Shown here: in pieces, positions 37,181 to 48,928 of the stretch
Position numbering within the stretch: the stretch's first letter is position 1
Layout: each line of letters begins with the position of its first letter
Assembly: GCA_035582835.1 (NCBI GenBank)
Contig: JAYKAV010002928.1
Location: 482,077 to 546,076 of the forward strand
From: Phoebastria nigripes
Lineage: Eukaryota; Chordata; Aves; Procellariiformes; Diomedeidae
DNA: 64,000 bases
Direction of reading: 5' to 3'
Notes under the pieces: model-generated
What the model saw: the letters and a program-made list of their open reading frames with translations, nothing else
What the model was told of the DNA's origin: nothing
Database searches by the model: none
Made by a program: the position numbers and the translations under genes

Positions 37181-38138
37181 AAAAAATGTCCCAAACATCA
37201 GCATTGATTTGAAGAGAAGAACCTGCTTTAGAAAATGTGTTTACATGTTCCATAACGATTAGTGCTAATTTCCCCCCTGCCTAAATTTTGAATAGCATTG
37301 CAAAAGAAAGCCAATATTTCTGTGCAGCAAAAAGCAGTTCCTATGGAAAATATAGTATATAAATCTGGACATCTCCAAGCTGCAAGTAATCTTGTGTGTA
37401 TGGTGATTGGGAACAGCAGAGCTCACTTTTGTGTACAATGATAAGTATGGAGAACTTTAATGTTTATGTAAGAAAAACTGTCTTTAGGTGAGGCCTGTAC
37501 CAGGAAAATTACTAAAATTCAGGATACCTGTTTTGGATAACTGCGTTGTCGATTCATTAGGTAAACTACTTTGCTTAGCACTATCTCTGCAAGATGAACT
37601 GCAATCTTACTTGTAACGAATACGAATCTGAAAGCAGATGCTCCAATTTGTGCTTTTTTCAGCATGCTTGTTGTTTCTAAAACAATGCAGAACCACAGCA
37701 GAAGTGAAATTTGGAAGATCACAGACTTGAGGGAAACTTTCAGTGCAATTTGCACTTTTAGATCTGCAAGGGATTCATTGCCTTGCCCAGGCAACTAATC
37801 ACTTGCAGCATCAGTACCGCCAAGAACAGTACTCGCACAACTGACACGCCGTCAGGTGATATACAGGCGATGCTGCCAGATGATGCCGTGCATCCGAGAC
37901 CAGACTTGAGGTCGCGGGCAGCAGAATCGTGCTGGCAGGCCTCAGGGCCCTGTGCAAGTGCCCGCACATCTGTCTGCCCAGCGCTCCTCTTTGGTGCACA
38001 GGCCCCCAGGCAGAGAGGGGCGTGTGAAACCATGCAGGGCATATTTTGCCTGTAGAAGGTGAATGAATGGTTTTTACCAGGTTCATGCAGTCGCTATGTG
38101 TTTTGACCTGTCAGGAGTTGTTTCAGAACAAGTGTACC

Positions 38139-38164
38139 TTTTTTTCTTTTTTTTTTTTTTTTTT
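38139..38164. repeat. T-rich homopolymer tract
   Basis: Twenty-five T broken by a single C. It could be the tail of an old minus-strand retroposon, but no element body is recognisable on its right side. It is more likely a simple low-complexity tract. Confidence 0.9.
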
Positions 38165-38222
38165 ACTCCTGCCTAAACTGTGAATTCCATATCAGGTACT
38201 AACACCAAACATGGCTCATCTC

Positions 38223-38262
38223 AAAAGAATTCATAATTAACTAAAAGAATTCATAATTAACT
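38223..38262 (+). repeat. perfect 20-bp tandem duplication
   Basis: The unit AAAAGAATTCATAATTAACT occurs twice back to back with no mismatch. It is too short and isolated to be a satellite; a recent replication-slippage duplication is the simplest reading. Confidence 0.97.
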
Positions 38263-41200
38263 TCCACTGCAATTTGTTTGGGTCTTTCTTTACATAAGAT
38301 ACAAGCTCTGGTGGGAATTTGGAATGCTCTGAAGCATACACTGTCTTCTGTGTAACTGCTGCTGAGCCTACAGAAAAGCTAACCTGCTGTAACTGCACAG
38401 TGTGTGTGTTTGTATATTAGAGATCTCTGACAGACCTGTTTTTCTTTTTCTCTTTCTCTTCCTTGTCTTCTTTCTGCATTGGCAGAGCATCTTGGATTTG
38501 AATTAAAGGGTATGGAACAACCATTCATTTATTAATCAGAAGCCATTAAGAGCTGCCCACATTATATTTACGGCTTTAATGGGATGATTAAAAAATCAGC
38601 TGTTCTGTTCTCTTCCCTGGCACCAAGATAGATGTTTGGATTGAAAAAAAAAAACCCAAAACAAAGCAAAACACAAAATCTAAATGTAAACCTATAAAAA
38701 TGCACGTGTATTTTTAGCAGCACTTTTTTCTTTGTTTCAAGCAGCAGCCTGGTGTGTGTGGCGTGACTGGGATGTTACAATTGACATACGTCTCCTCATT
38801 CAACATGCTTTTGTGTATTAGGTGAAAAGCTGGAGTTTGTGTCCATCCAAAAGGTTGCCAGCAGGCACCACTTGGGAACGGGCAGGCATTCCTGAAACGG
38901 GAAGGCAAGTTTTAGGAAGATCAGGGCTTTTATAGAAATTGCCATCCTAGGTGCACTAACCTCCACTGGATCCTATGAAGGGTCAGGAAGAGCTTTGCCG
39001 TTCCTCCTCCCAAAGGTTTGCAGCTTATTTCGGTTCTTGACTGGGAGGAAATTGTTCCAAGAAAGGTGGCATGAGATGAGTTAGTCTAGAAAACAGTGAG
39101 CCCAAGGAAGTCAGTAGTCTCCCATGAGAGCAGAGGGTGTAATGCTGAGCATCATGGTGGCAAGCTGAAGTTTGGAAAAACACTGCAGTAACTTAAATGC
39201 TTTTAAAAATATCCCCTTTGGGCAATTACCTGCTCCTGCCCAGTTGCTCATAATAATATTATTTTTCTTCCATTCTCCTCAGTCTTTTTTTAGAAATATA
39301 TCATGTATCTTTTGAGTAAGCACCTGGGAAATCAAATCCTTGAGGCTAGGTTTCCCTTGAGTGTACAGGCCAACCGCAGTGAGGGCTTGGTCAGATGAGA
39401 GCAGAGAGATTTATCTTTATCACTTAACTTAAAAACATTGACCTGGCAGTGTCAGCCAGAGCAGATCTTCACATGAAGACACTTCAATTCCATTTGCTAC
39501 AGGTATGGGAACACCAGTCTTTCACTTCTGGATCCTAAATTGTCTTCTCGGGTCCCTGAGGTGGAAGGACATGCACTAGCATGGAGAAGCTGGAGAAACT
39601 TGTCTCCTCTGGTTTTTGCATGCCTGATCCACCGGGATTGGTGTGTATCCCCCAGCAGTTCTTCCCTGCTGCAGAAAATGTGTGCATTTTGTGGTCAGGT
39701 GTTTCAGAGAAAGTGGTGCTGCTAATGCTAATACACTTAAATAAACTTTAAAATTGAGGATTTTTGACATCCCTTTTTTGTTGACCTTTTGTCCTTTTCC
39801 TCATCCATTCTCAATGTCATCACAGAACCGCACACATCCTGTTCCCAGTCTGCAGTCGTCTCTTCTCTGTCATTCGTCTTTCACTTTCATGCGTTGCTGT
39901 GACACCCATGGCTGGACTGTGATTCTGTCGGCATTATGTGGCACCACATGGTTTGTTCATAGTGTTTGCTGCTGTAGAGTGACGATGCTGCTGATGAAGA
40001 CGTGGTGTTTGTAGAGCATAGAGACACAAATGGACAAGTCCTGCTCCAGGATCTTACCTTCTCAAATGCAAAATTGTAGTGTGCATTCTCTTACTTTCTT
40101 TCTGTCACTGTTGAGATGGTTTTGTGCAACATGAAGATACTGTGTTATTGAGCATCAACTTTAATGAGATGTTAGGAGCCAAGCTAAATTACTATCAGCA
40201 GGTCATTTAATCTTTAGTTTTGCAGCAGTGACGCACAGACTCACACTTCACTGCTTCACATAGCAGAGCTGTCAGCTCAAGACAGAGAGGCTAAATCTGC
40301 ATTTCTGATGAACTGAAACATTCCCCATGCAATTCAGGTGAAGGTTCAGGACAGTCGGACATGCCAGAGTCAGGATCCCATGCTGACAATGATCACCAGA
40401 ATAGAGGCTGTGAGTTGAGCCTTGGGTGAAAAATTTTGTCATGTAGGTAATAGGTAAAAAACCAAAAACCAAAAACCATAGTTTTGAGGGCTTTGCTCTT
40501 TCTCCCTCCATGATTCAAAGGGAACGATTTATGCTTGGAAAAAAAGTCTTTGTAGCAAAAAACATAGCTGGTGAAGAATCTTTGAAAAAATTGGCTTGAT
40601 GGATGGGTCCATGGTGAAAACTGACCTCCTGCCCAACCTTTTTTTTTGGTAAAAGTAGTTTTTGCTGGGTAGTAGCAAAATTCTTGCCCTGTGCCATCTG
40701 TAACCAGGACATGATCCTAGCTGGTTTTCCTGGTTCTGATAAAATCTCTGAAACTCCTGTCTGAAGGAAAGAGCTGTACAGCTGGAATCCAGGTCCCAGA
40801 GCAAGAAAACTTGTCTGCCATGGTTGCTGATGCTTGGAATAGGGCATCCGTGCAAGGGAAACATGTCGCTGAAGGAGGTGTTTCACCCCAGAGTGAGTTC
40901 TTTCCCCATGCCAGCTCCACCTGGTTCCTTGTAGTAAAACATAAGGTCAGCCAGCACCCAAACCCCCTGCTGTGAGCAGGTCCCAGGCTGTACAGGCTCT
41001 GGCTCTGAGGAGGAGCAGCCGCCTGGTGAAGCTGCTGCGGCGCAGTGACTTTCAGCCCGAGTGAGACCCATGACCTGTCATTCCTGGTCCACACCACCGT
41101 GGAGATGGAGTCTGGGAGAGTCTCAGCTGCCCACCTCTCTAGGACATTGCCTTCCTGCCAACTCCACTGGCACCCTGAGCACCTCAGGAAGTCAAAGGCC

Positions 41201-42863
41201 AATGCACAAACAAAACAGATGGAAATGTATTTCTTTAAATTGTAGCTTTGCAACACAGGCACGAAGCAAGCTCTGCTGATTATGTTTTGCATCTTCATGC
41301 CAGGGCTGTCGTTCTCAGACCTTGTTTAGCAAATCTTTCTTCACTCCCATTTTGAGAGTTAGAAAGAGATAAACATTTTTCCTAGCACTTTTTTTTTCTT
41401 CCAAAAATGCTTTTTCCTTCCTAAAATGGCAAGCTCAAATTGGTCTAAATATTCAGTTATCTGGAATGTTTCATTGCTTCCCCCTTGCTTTTTTGCTAAA
41501 GTCTAGTCCCAAGGGTTTCTGGGACCAGACCTGTTTCTTTTCTGGTTTTGTATTTCATTGTTTGGTAGCACTGGGGATATCATATAGTCCATTCAAGGTA
41601 TTTAGTGTAGCATGGTGAACCATGCCAAGCACAGCAACCATAGCATGAGTTTTATTGCCTAATCTATATGAAAAAATATTTCAATGAATATTAAAGAAGG
41701 CACAAACCCCAATAACTTTAACATTAACACATAGTATGGGGGCACGAGGACATCATTCATAGATGCTGAACTGAAATGCTCATGGCAGCTGTGCACTGAA
41801 TCNTTTTCTCAGCCATCCAGCTGGAGAACCAAATTGCCTCTCCTGATCTCAGTGGAGATTGCTGGATGTCACGGAGAAGAGCATCTGCTCTGGTGTAGCC
41901 ACAGAGGAAGAGGTGTCCTTGCCGTGCAATTGCTGCCTAGGTGTAGTTCAGTTACACTGCAAGCAACGTCCTAGGATTTCCTTGGGGCTTTGATTAATGT
42001 GAATGAATTACCTCATTTCCAGCATGGTCTGGGTTTTGATGCAAGTGACTGACTTTTCTGGTTTGAAAGGTGGTCCATGACAAATGGTGATATTTGAGAG
42101 AAGCAGCAGCATGCTGCTTGAATTTGTGTGTGCATCTGAGTTACCTGGTGCAATGGAATTAATTGCTTCCTAGGGTTTCATTAAAAATCCATAACTGTAA
42201 TGGTTACTGTATTTTAATTACTCCACTCCTTTTTGTCTAACGCGCTATCACTTTCCATCCTCATTCTGCTTTTTGACTGTTTTAGGATGTCCCTTTCAGC
42301 ACCTACATGCTTTGGGGCCTGTTGCTCGGTGGTTTCTAGCACACCGCCGAGCTCCAGGGCATGCAGCCGCTGCAAGGAAAAGGCATTCTGAGTCCGTCAG
42401 AGCAGAGAGCCTGTGATGAGAGCATCACAGGGCATGCGTGTACGTGGTGAGTGGGGGATGCCTGGGGACTTCCTTGGTAGGCTACTAAGTTACTGAGAAG
42501 GGGGGATCTGCTGGAAGGGAGAGGAGAGTCGTGGGGCTTTTTAAGATTAGTCACCGAGTTATGCTGCGGGAAGAGAAGAGAAAGCAAGAAGCGTGTTTGA
42601 GTGCAGAAGGGGTGAGCTACTGAGGGAGAGAGGGCAAAGCTGCAGAGAGACAAAAGGAATGAAGGTCTCTTGAGGGGTGAGCAAGGTTGGGACAGCTGGT
42701 CTCAGGTTTGGGGCAGCTATTAGAGACGGGCAGTGGATTGGTAGGAGGTCTGACCAAGCCCTGTTCTCCATCTTACCCACACGCAGTGCTGGTTCCTGTG
42801 CAGCCAGACGCATCCCTGGTGCTGGAGCCCATTTGTAACTGGTTTCTTTCTCTCCATTTGCAG

Positions 42864-42966
42864 AAGCGGAAGAGCTCTACCAGAAGAGAGTTTTAACCAT
42901 CACAGGAATCTGTGTTGCCTTGCTTGTGGTGGGCATCGTCTGTGTGGTAGCTTACTGTAAAACCAA
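42864..42966 (+). CDS. NRG2: NRG2 transmembrane exon
   Basis: This exon encodes the juxtamembrane stalk AEELYQKR, where metalloprotease shedding releases neuregulin ligands, then the membrane span VLTITGICVALLVVGIVCVV and the start of the cytosolic side (AYCKT). The acceptor is CTCTCCATTTGCAG and the donor is GTGAGT. It enters in phase 1 after either the alpha or the beta exon, giving Lys at the junction, and leaves in phase 2. It is 103 nt, intact and very close to NRG1 and NRG2 of other vertebrates. Read in the other frames, which arise if both EGF-tail exons are used or both skipped, it contains stops at 42894-42896 and 42958-42960. Confidence 0.98.
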
Positions 42967-43907
42967 GTGAGTATGGGTGGTTAACAGATAATAACTGGCC
43001 AGAGGTTACTGAGTGGTAGTGTTCATGCGTCACGCTTTCATGCTCTTCACCCAAATGCTATTTTAAGGAGGTGCTATGCTGTGTATTCCCAGCAAGGTCT
43101 CATGAAGGAGGCCAGGGAAGCCATCTACTAGGCTGTGCCTGAGCAGGATGTTTTCCTGGGGCCATTTGCTTATCCCCTGAATCAGCATCATTGCACCCAG
43201 CCAGGTGATGCTGTGTTACTGGGAAAAGCTGGCCCCCAAGCCAGCAGCTCATCTTCTGATGGCAGAAGCACACNGGACTGTTGTGCAGGAGCTGTGGGCT
43301 CAGCTACATACATTTCGGAGACTTTCAGAGCCATCCTGATGGAACAAGAGGCTTGGGGACCTCTTTTATGTCCAGACTTCCCTCCCTGGACAGCACCTTT
43401 TTCCCTACTTAGGCTGCACCTCACCTCAGTTCAGGGTGCCTCTGGGACATGGGCGGTCTTGTGGAGCGGATGCCCTGCCAGGGGCACAGGTAGGCTTTAC
43501 CACTTTGTGCTTAATGCAGGACAGGTCAAGTGCCTTGCCACCAAGGCCAAGCCAGGACCTGCTTCTCCTTTTCCTTCTCCTCGCTTTTCTCCTCTGCTCC
43601 CAGTGCCATGGTGCCCCTGGCTCCACTGCATTGTGCTGGGCCTTGTCTTGCAAAAGGGGACCCTGGACCCAGCTTCCCAAATTGCCCATGATGAGAAATG
43701 TTCACCTTTTTTTGAAAAAGCAGCAGAAGGTGGCAAATGTTGAATGCCTTGTTTCTTCCTGTTTGCAGCTTTCCACAAACACCATTGAAACATCAAGTGT
43801 GTCCAAGACTTGCCTTTTCTATTGTCTGTGTCCCCCAGGTTTCTCTGGGGGCAGAGATCCCCATGAGATAAGTCTTCCTAATAGATTTTTTCCTTTCTGT
43901 TTTAAAG
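42967..43907 (+). other. NRG2 intron
   Basis: This 941-bp intron shows only chance frames; the frame at 43135-43743 crosses no splice consensus. The acceptor TTTCCTTTCTGTTTTAAAG precedes the next exon. Confidence 0.8.
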
Positions 43908-44031
43908 GAAACAAAGAAAACAAATGCATAATCATTTACGGCAGAACATGTGCCCTGCCCATCAGAACAGGAGCCTTGCGAACGGGCCAAGCCATCCACG
44001 TTTGGATCCTGAGGAAATCCAAATGGCCGAT
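43908..44031 (+). CDS. NRG2: NRG2 cytoplasmic exon 1
   Basis: This exon encodes the basic membrane-proximal cytosolic segment KKQRKQMHNHLRQNMCPAHQ, which continues NRSLANGPSHPRLDPEEIQM and ends AD. In neuregulins the basic run after the membrane acts as a stop-transfer signal, and the released intracellular domain can go to the nucleus. It is 124 nt, entering in phase 2 and ending in phase 0 at GAT|GTAAGA. The sequence is the close NRG1/NRG2 consensus and is intact. Confidence 0.97.
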
Positions 44032-45316
44032 GTAAGACCTTTTGTCTCCATCTCCCTGCATGTTACTGAGTGCCTATTTTCTGCCAGGGATTTGATGTGG
44101 ATGCGGATGTGTACACACCTGTGTGCATGTGCGTGAGGAGCAAAACACTAACAAACTTGAACAAAAAGATGAGATTCTGCATAGAAACATTTCCAAAACC
44201 AACATCTGAAGGGAAATGTGATTTTACTTTGAAGCACAGGATGACATTAGGGCATTTGGGACAGGTTTGTTTTGATGAATCAAGTGTGATCCTGTTTTNC
44301 TCTAAGAGAGATGTTCCCGATGTTTCCTGTTTATTAAGCTATACTGTCAAACCCCACTTTGCAGCATGACAAATGCGATCAGCGTGGCGGTGGCCGGAGC
44401 CGCCGCAGTGACCATGTCGTGCTGAAGCATGTTGTGGTGATCTGGTCAGCACCGCGTTAGCCTACCTGCCCATACCAAGAGTTGCGTCCTGGGCAAGGTG
44501 GGATGCCAGTGTCATGCCAGTGAGAACGATCTAAGAATTTAGGACTGGGGCTGGAACACTCTTGTGACTTCAGTCACATGAGATTCCCATCAAACTCCGT
44601 GAACTCAATAGGACCGTCAACGTGCTTAAGTGCCTTGCTGGACAAAGGCATTGAAAGGGGTCAGAAAGAGGGAGGCGGGAGGCAGAGCCAAACGAAAAGA
44701 AGTACTGATGGAAGTGAGTACAATGAATCAGTTACAAGCTCTGCTGGGTCACCCTTTGGATGTTAAAATTTAGCTAGGTTGAATCCCAGCCATGAAGAAA
44801 GAGGGAAAGGGAATTTCTAAGAACCACGGCCCTCTGGGCCTAAAGTACTGACTGCCCCAGAGGGCTTACTGTCCCTGTGAAAAGCAGTGCTTCTTGTTAG
44901 ATGAAGGAATATCTCAGCATAAATATTTGGATTACACCTGGTGTTTCTGTAGGACTTGTATCTCTGGCAGTTCTCATGTGGTTGTCTTTTTGCTGATACC
45001 CTATTGGGTGTAGAACCTCCTGTGAGNAGAGATGGTTTTTCTGCTCAGTAGCTACACGTGGTACCACTGTCCTCTGGGGAACCCCTTGGCTCTTCATACC
45101 CTTCTGCAGTCCCCACGCCACGGCCCTTTTCCAGTGTTCAAAGTGCAGGGGCAGAGAAGAGCCTCCAGCCTCCTTGTCTCTTTCTGTGGGGTGCAGAGCT
45201 GCTGGGTTCACTCAGTCCTCATCTGATTTCACCAGAAATAATCAAGCCAGCCGAATTTGGCTGTGGCAGCGTTGGCAAGCTGGTGGCTGATCTGTGTGAT
45301 TCTTCATATTTTACAG
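44032..45316 (+). other. NRG2 intron
   Basis: This 1.3-kb intron holds chance frames only and Ns near 44299 and 45027. The acceptor is CTTCATATTTTACAG. Confidence 0.8.
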
Positions 45317-45444
45317 TATATTTCTAAGAATGTTTCTGCCACTGAGCACGTGATCCGAAGGGAAACAGAGACAACCTTTTCGGGAAGTCACTCCTGCTCC
45401 CCGTCTCATCACTGTTCCACAGCCACTCCAACGTCCAGCCAGAG
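45317..45444 (+). CDS. NRG2: NRG2 cytoplasmic exon 2
   Basis: This exon encodes YISKNVSATEHVIRRETETT, FSGSHSCSPSHHCSTATPTS and SQ, a Ser/Thr-rich part of the neuregulin cytoplasmic tail with the conserved VIRRE.ETTFSGSHS block. It is 128 nt, starting in phase 0 and ending in phase 2 (AG). The donor is GTGATG, weaker than the others but in frame with the next exon. Confidence 0.97.
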
Positions 45445-48400
45445 GTGATGTATACCATTTTCCCCTGAACTTTCTCCTGCTGTTTGCCTTAGGATGCTGT
45501 GAGATTCAAAGCCAGTAAAAGGTTTTCCTTTCACCTCCCTTTCTGTTTTTACTTGATGTTTGGCACTACACTGGCATACAGGCCATGTTGACACTGCAGG
45601 TCTTTGCTGGCACAGCTAATTAGTGAGAGGTGTGGAAAAGTGCGATCCTTGACCTGCAGCGAGGTGCCAGCAGGAACCTGCAGTGCTGACGTAGCTGGAA
45701 ACTAGGAGGAAATGAAGTTGTGCTTTCATGCTTTGCACAGACATGAACGGGAGGATGCATCTAGGAAAGGTTTTGCAAGTTGTGTTTGCCACCACACTGG
45801 ATACCTGCAATAATTCATTAAGCACACACAGGTTATTCGTTTCATGCTTGATATATTTAGAATGTATTTGCCTTGTGGAAGGCAAAGTACACAAAATATC
45901 ACAAAATGTTTTGGCCAGTTCTGCAAAGTTAGGGTCTGACTTGGGAGTCACAGTTTTTCACCAGAAAAAACACTCCTGTGCATTTATCACAGTCCAGAAA
46001 GTTGCGTTAGAATCTCAGCCTCTGAGGTGGTGGCACCTCTTTCACTGGAAGTCTTTCTGAAGCTCTCAGGAAAACTGGGGCTAGCAGGAAAGTGCCAACA
46101 ATTCTTGCTGCACAGGATGAGGCATAATTTTCTTTACATTTCAAAATAGCCATCGGGGGAAGAGCAGCATGGCTCAGAAGCTGAAGTTCTCATGGTTTTT
46201 GAGAGCATTTAAATTGCAGATGGAGCTTCCCTATTTTATGATGTCCAGAAAAGTCCTTCAGATGCTCTAGAGAAAGTCCTGTACTGTTCTGAGTTTGGAT
46301 GTTCAGGTTCTTCCTCTTACATGTGCTGCTTCCAGTAAGGGACAGTGTTTCCCTAGGAGAGCACTTGCCTTTGAAAAGTGACTGCGAGGTGCAGGGGGGC
46401 CATATCTACAGCCTGCCAATGACATTGCATTGACTTTATAAAGCAAAAGATGTCCTGGCTTATTTACTTCATTGTCATGGTTTAACCCTGGCAGCACCTA
46501 AACACCACGCAGCCGCTCGCTCACCCCCCCACCTCCGGTGGGATGGGGGAGAGAATCGGGAGGGCACGAGTAGGAAAACTCACGGGTTGAGATAAAATAA
46601 TTTTTTAGTTTAATAATTGAATATCAGTTTAATAATTGAAATAAAACAAAGTAGAACAGTAATAGTAACAGTGGTAACAGCAACAACAATAGGATATACA
46701 AAACAGGTGATGCACAATGCAACTGCTCACCGCCCGCCCAAACCGACGTGTTACCGAGCCGACGCGTGCCCGAAAAAAAACGCGAGCCCGCCCTGGAACC
46801 CAGAGCCCCCATACACACTTAGTTTTTTTATACTGAGCATGACGTTGCGTGATATGGAATACCCCATTGGCCAGCTGGGTCAACCACGCCGGCTATGCTC
46901 CCCCCGCCAGCTTCCCATGCACCTGGCAGGGCATGGGAGGCCGAAAAGTGCCCGGTGCAAGCACCACCCAGCACCACTCAAAACATCAATGGGCCATCAA
47001 CGCTCCTATTATACCAACCCCAAAACACAGCACNCCCCCCCCAGCTACTGGGAAGAAAGTTAACTCTGTCCCAGCCGGAACCAGGACATTCATTCATTAG
47101 CCCGATGTGTTTCCAGGAAGCAAGGAATCCTTTCAGCTAAAGCTCAGCGATGGTTCCTGGCAGGTTTCTTCAGGGTNCAGGCATTCATCAGGGACGAGCA
47201 AGTACTCTCGGTGTACAATGTGTCAGATCAACTTCAGATATTGAACTTAGGTTTTCAGGTGACTTCCTCCCCAGACTCCTCTGGCTAGACCTCCAACAAG
47301 TAGAGAGGGAGCCAAGAATGACTTGCTGGGCTGGAAATGACTGCCTTTGTCCGGGGAAATCCTACCCCTGGTGAGCTAGACGATGTGTTTTCCAGNTTTT
47401 TTTTTAATTTGTACGCTGCAGCCCAACCCTGGCTAGGTGCGTGCAAGCTTGAGCCAGGCGCACAGAGGCTCCCGTGCCTGCAGAGCTGCACCTTGCTGGC
47501 TTTCCATGCTCACTTCAAAGTCCTGGGACCCCAGGGCCATCTCTGGGCACCTCCTGAAGATGCAAAGGTGTGTCTGGAGGGCAGCATTAACACATGACAG
47601 CTGTGGGGAGGCACCTACCTTGCATAGCCTCTGGTCCTGGCTACCTGCCACCTAATCTTCCTGAGTCAAGTGAGGCAAGCAGGTGATTCTTGAAGTCATG
47701 CCAGAGGCAAACTACTGGCATAATCAGGCTCCATTTTACTCGATCAGCACCTCTAATGACGCCGCCGTTTGAAGTTATAAATGAGTGTGGTGGTTGCAGC
47801 CGAGCATGTGCCTGGAGCCATCAATAATTAACAAGTTCTTGGGAAGTCTTAATGAGGCCTGCTCTCCTCTGCAACCCCCCACCCAAAATCCTCTGCCGGC
47901 ACAGCTCCATCTGGTGCAGTTTGGGAGTTCAGAGCTGTTGCTCTAATGGATCACATACTTCTGCTATGGAGAGGGGTGGGCCTGGTGGCCGTGGTGCAGG
48001 TGAGCCCCCGGTGTGCGCATGGCCCCGTGCGTCCCCAGTGAGTCCTTGTGGGATGTCTTCTTTGCACCAAGACTAGGGCAGGTGGAGCTCCAAGTGCTCA
48101 GCAAGGTCTAGCCACCATATCATAGTTTTTGTCTAGCACCTTGAAAGTGTTTTGCTGCCAAAATCTTTTATAAACCAGTGGAAACTGAACATCTAGAGCT
48201 GCCTTTAGTATGCTTTTCTCTGCTGATGACAAAGTAATTTTGAGTGGGTTTTTTCTGGCTCCTTTCTGGTAGTGTTTCTGAAGGGGCTGTCACTCGGCAA
48301 TACAGATGGCACATTTTAAGATCCTTTGCGGGCTTGCCTTGGCACGGCCAGCGTGTTGCTCCACACGCAGAACGCTTTGCAAGCACAAAGCAGAATTTCC

Positions 48401-48703
48401 CTGGCCTCCTTCCAGAGGCTGTCCCGTCCTGTCCCTGGCCGTCAGGAGGTGGTGTGATAAATACCCGGTATGCACTGGTTTGCCTTTCTTTACCCTCTAA
48501 TCATATCTCCAAGAAGTAGCAAAGAAAGGCAAATCAAAGGCAGGATTGGGAAGTTGGGCATCCCTGGCCAGATGTATCCTAGTGAGAGAGAGAAAGGGGA
48601 CGCCAGTGCAGAGCAGAGTGTGAGCTGTGCCTGCATGCAGCTCTTTGGAGAAGACCCTGGTGGGGATTCCTTGCTCACTATCCATATGGGGTTTGGTCCA
48701 CAG
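45445..48703 (+). other. NRG2 intron containing a solo LTR
   Basis: This 3.3-kb intron carries a minus-strand solo LTR at 46473-47088, the only recognisable insertion. The rest shows chance frames only. Confidence 0.8.
46473..47088 (-). mobile_element. solo LTR of an avian endogenous retrovirus (ERVL-like), 5-bp TSD
   Basis: On the plus strand the element begins TGTCATGGTTTAACCC and ends AACCAGGACA, the reverse complement of an LTR family I recognise from neoavian genomes. It is flanked by a perfect 5-bp duplication TTCAT (46468-46472 and 47089-47093). Read on the minus strand, the promoter half shows a TATAAA box (46827-46832) and the end is TGTT...GACA-type. No gag, pol or env sequence is adjacent, so this is the product of recombination between two LTRs. 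A 5-bp duplication fits ERVL-type insertions. Inside, a 15-bp unit AGTTTAATAATTGAA occurs twice (46607-46621, 46626-46640). It lies antisense in an NRG2 intron. Confidence 0.85.
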
Positions 48704-48928
48704 ACATGAAAGCCACACCTGGAGCTTGGAGCGGACGGAGAGCTTGACTTCAGATTCCCAGTCTGGGATAATGCTGTCCTCAGTGGGAACCAGTAAATGC
48801 AACAGCCCTGCGTGCGTGGAGGCGCGGGCTCGCCGCGGGGCCGCCTTCTGCATCGAGGACTCGCGGAGGCCCATGACACAGTATCGTGACTCGGTGGATT
48901 CTCTGCGGGACTCACCGCACAGCGAGAG
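48704..48928 (+). CDS. NRG2: NRG2 cytoplasmic exon 3
   Basis: This exon encodes RHESHTWSLERTESLTSDSQ, SGIMLSSVGTSKCNSPACVE and ARARR, followed by a more variable part, and ends DSVDSLRDSPHSER across the junction. It is the best-conserved cytoplasmic block of the neuregulins. The acceptor is TTGGTCCACAG and the donor is GTCAGA. It is 225 nt with 74 full codons, entering in phase 2 and leaving in phase 2. The 3' half is GC-rich. It is intact. Confidence 0.97.

Larger units (their letters stand above)
26950..42863 (+). other. NRG2 intron before the transmembrane exon (15.9 kb)
   Basis: This is the largest intron in the window. It holds a perfect 16-bp palindrome with an E-box (28223-28238), an AT-rich stretch with no frame over 60 codons (28742-30583), a C-rich block at 37154-37180, a T-rich tract at 38139-38164 and a perfect 20-bp tandem duplication (38223-38262). 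I found no recognisable juxtamembrane or alternative C-terminal exon and no clear transposable element. Confidence 0.65.

Noticed and set aside
40717..41298. 193-codon minus-strand frame in the large NRG2 intron.
   Set aside because: Looks like chance; a Cys- and Ser-rich mix without motif or regulatory context.
46617..47063. Plus-strand frame of 148 codons within the LTR.
   Set aside because: It lies antisense inside a solo LTR, which has no coding capacity.
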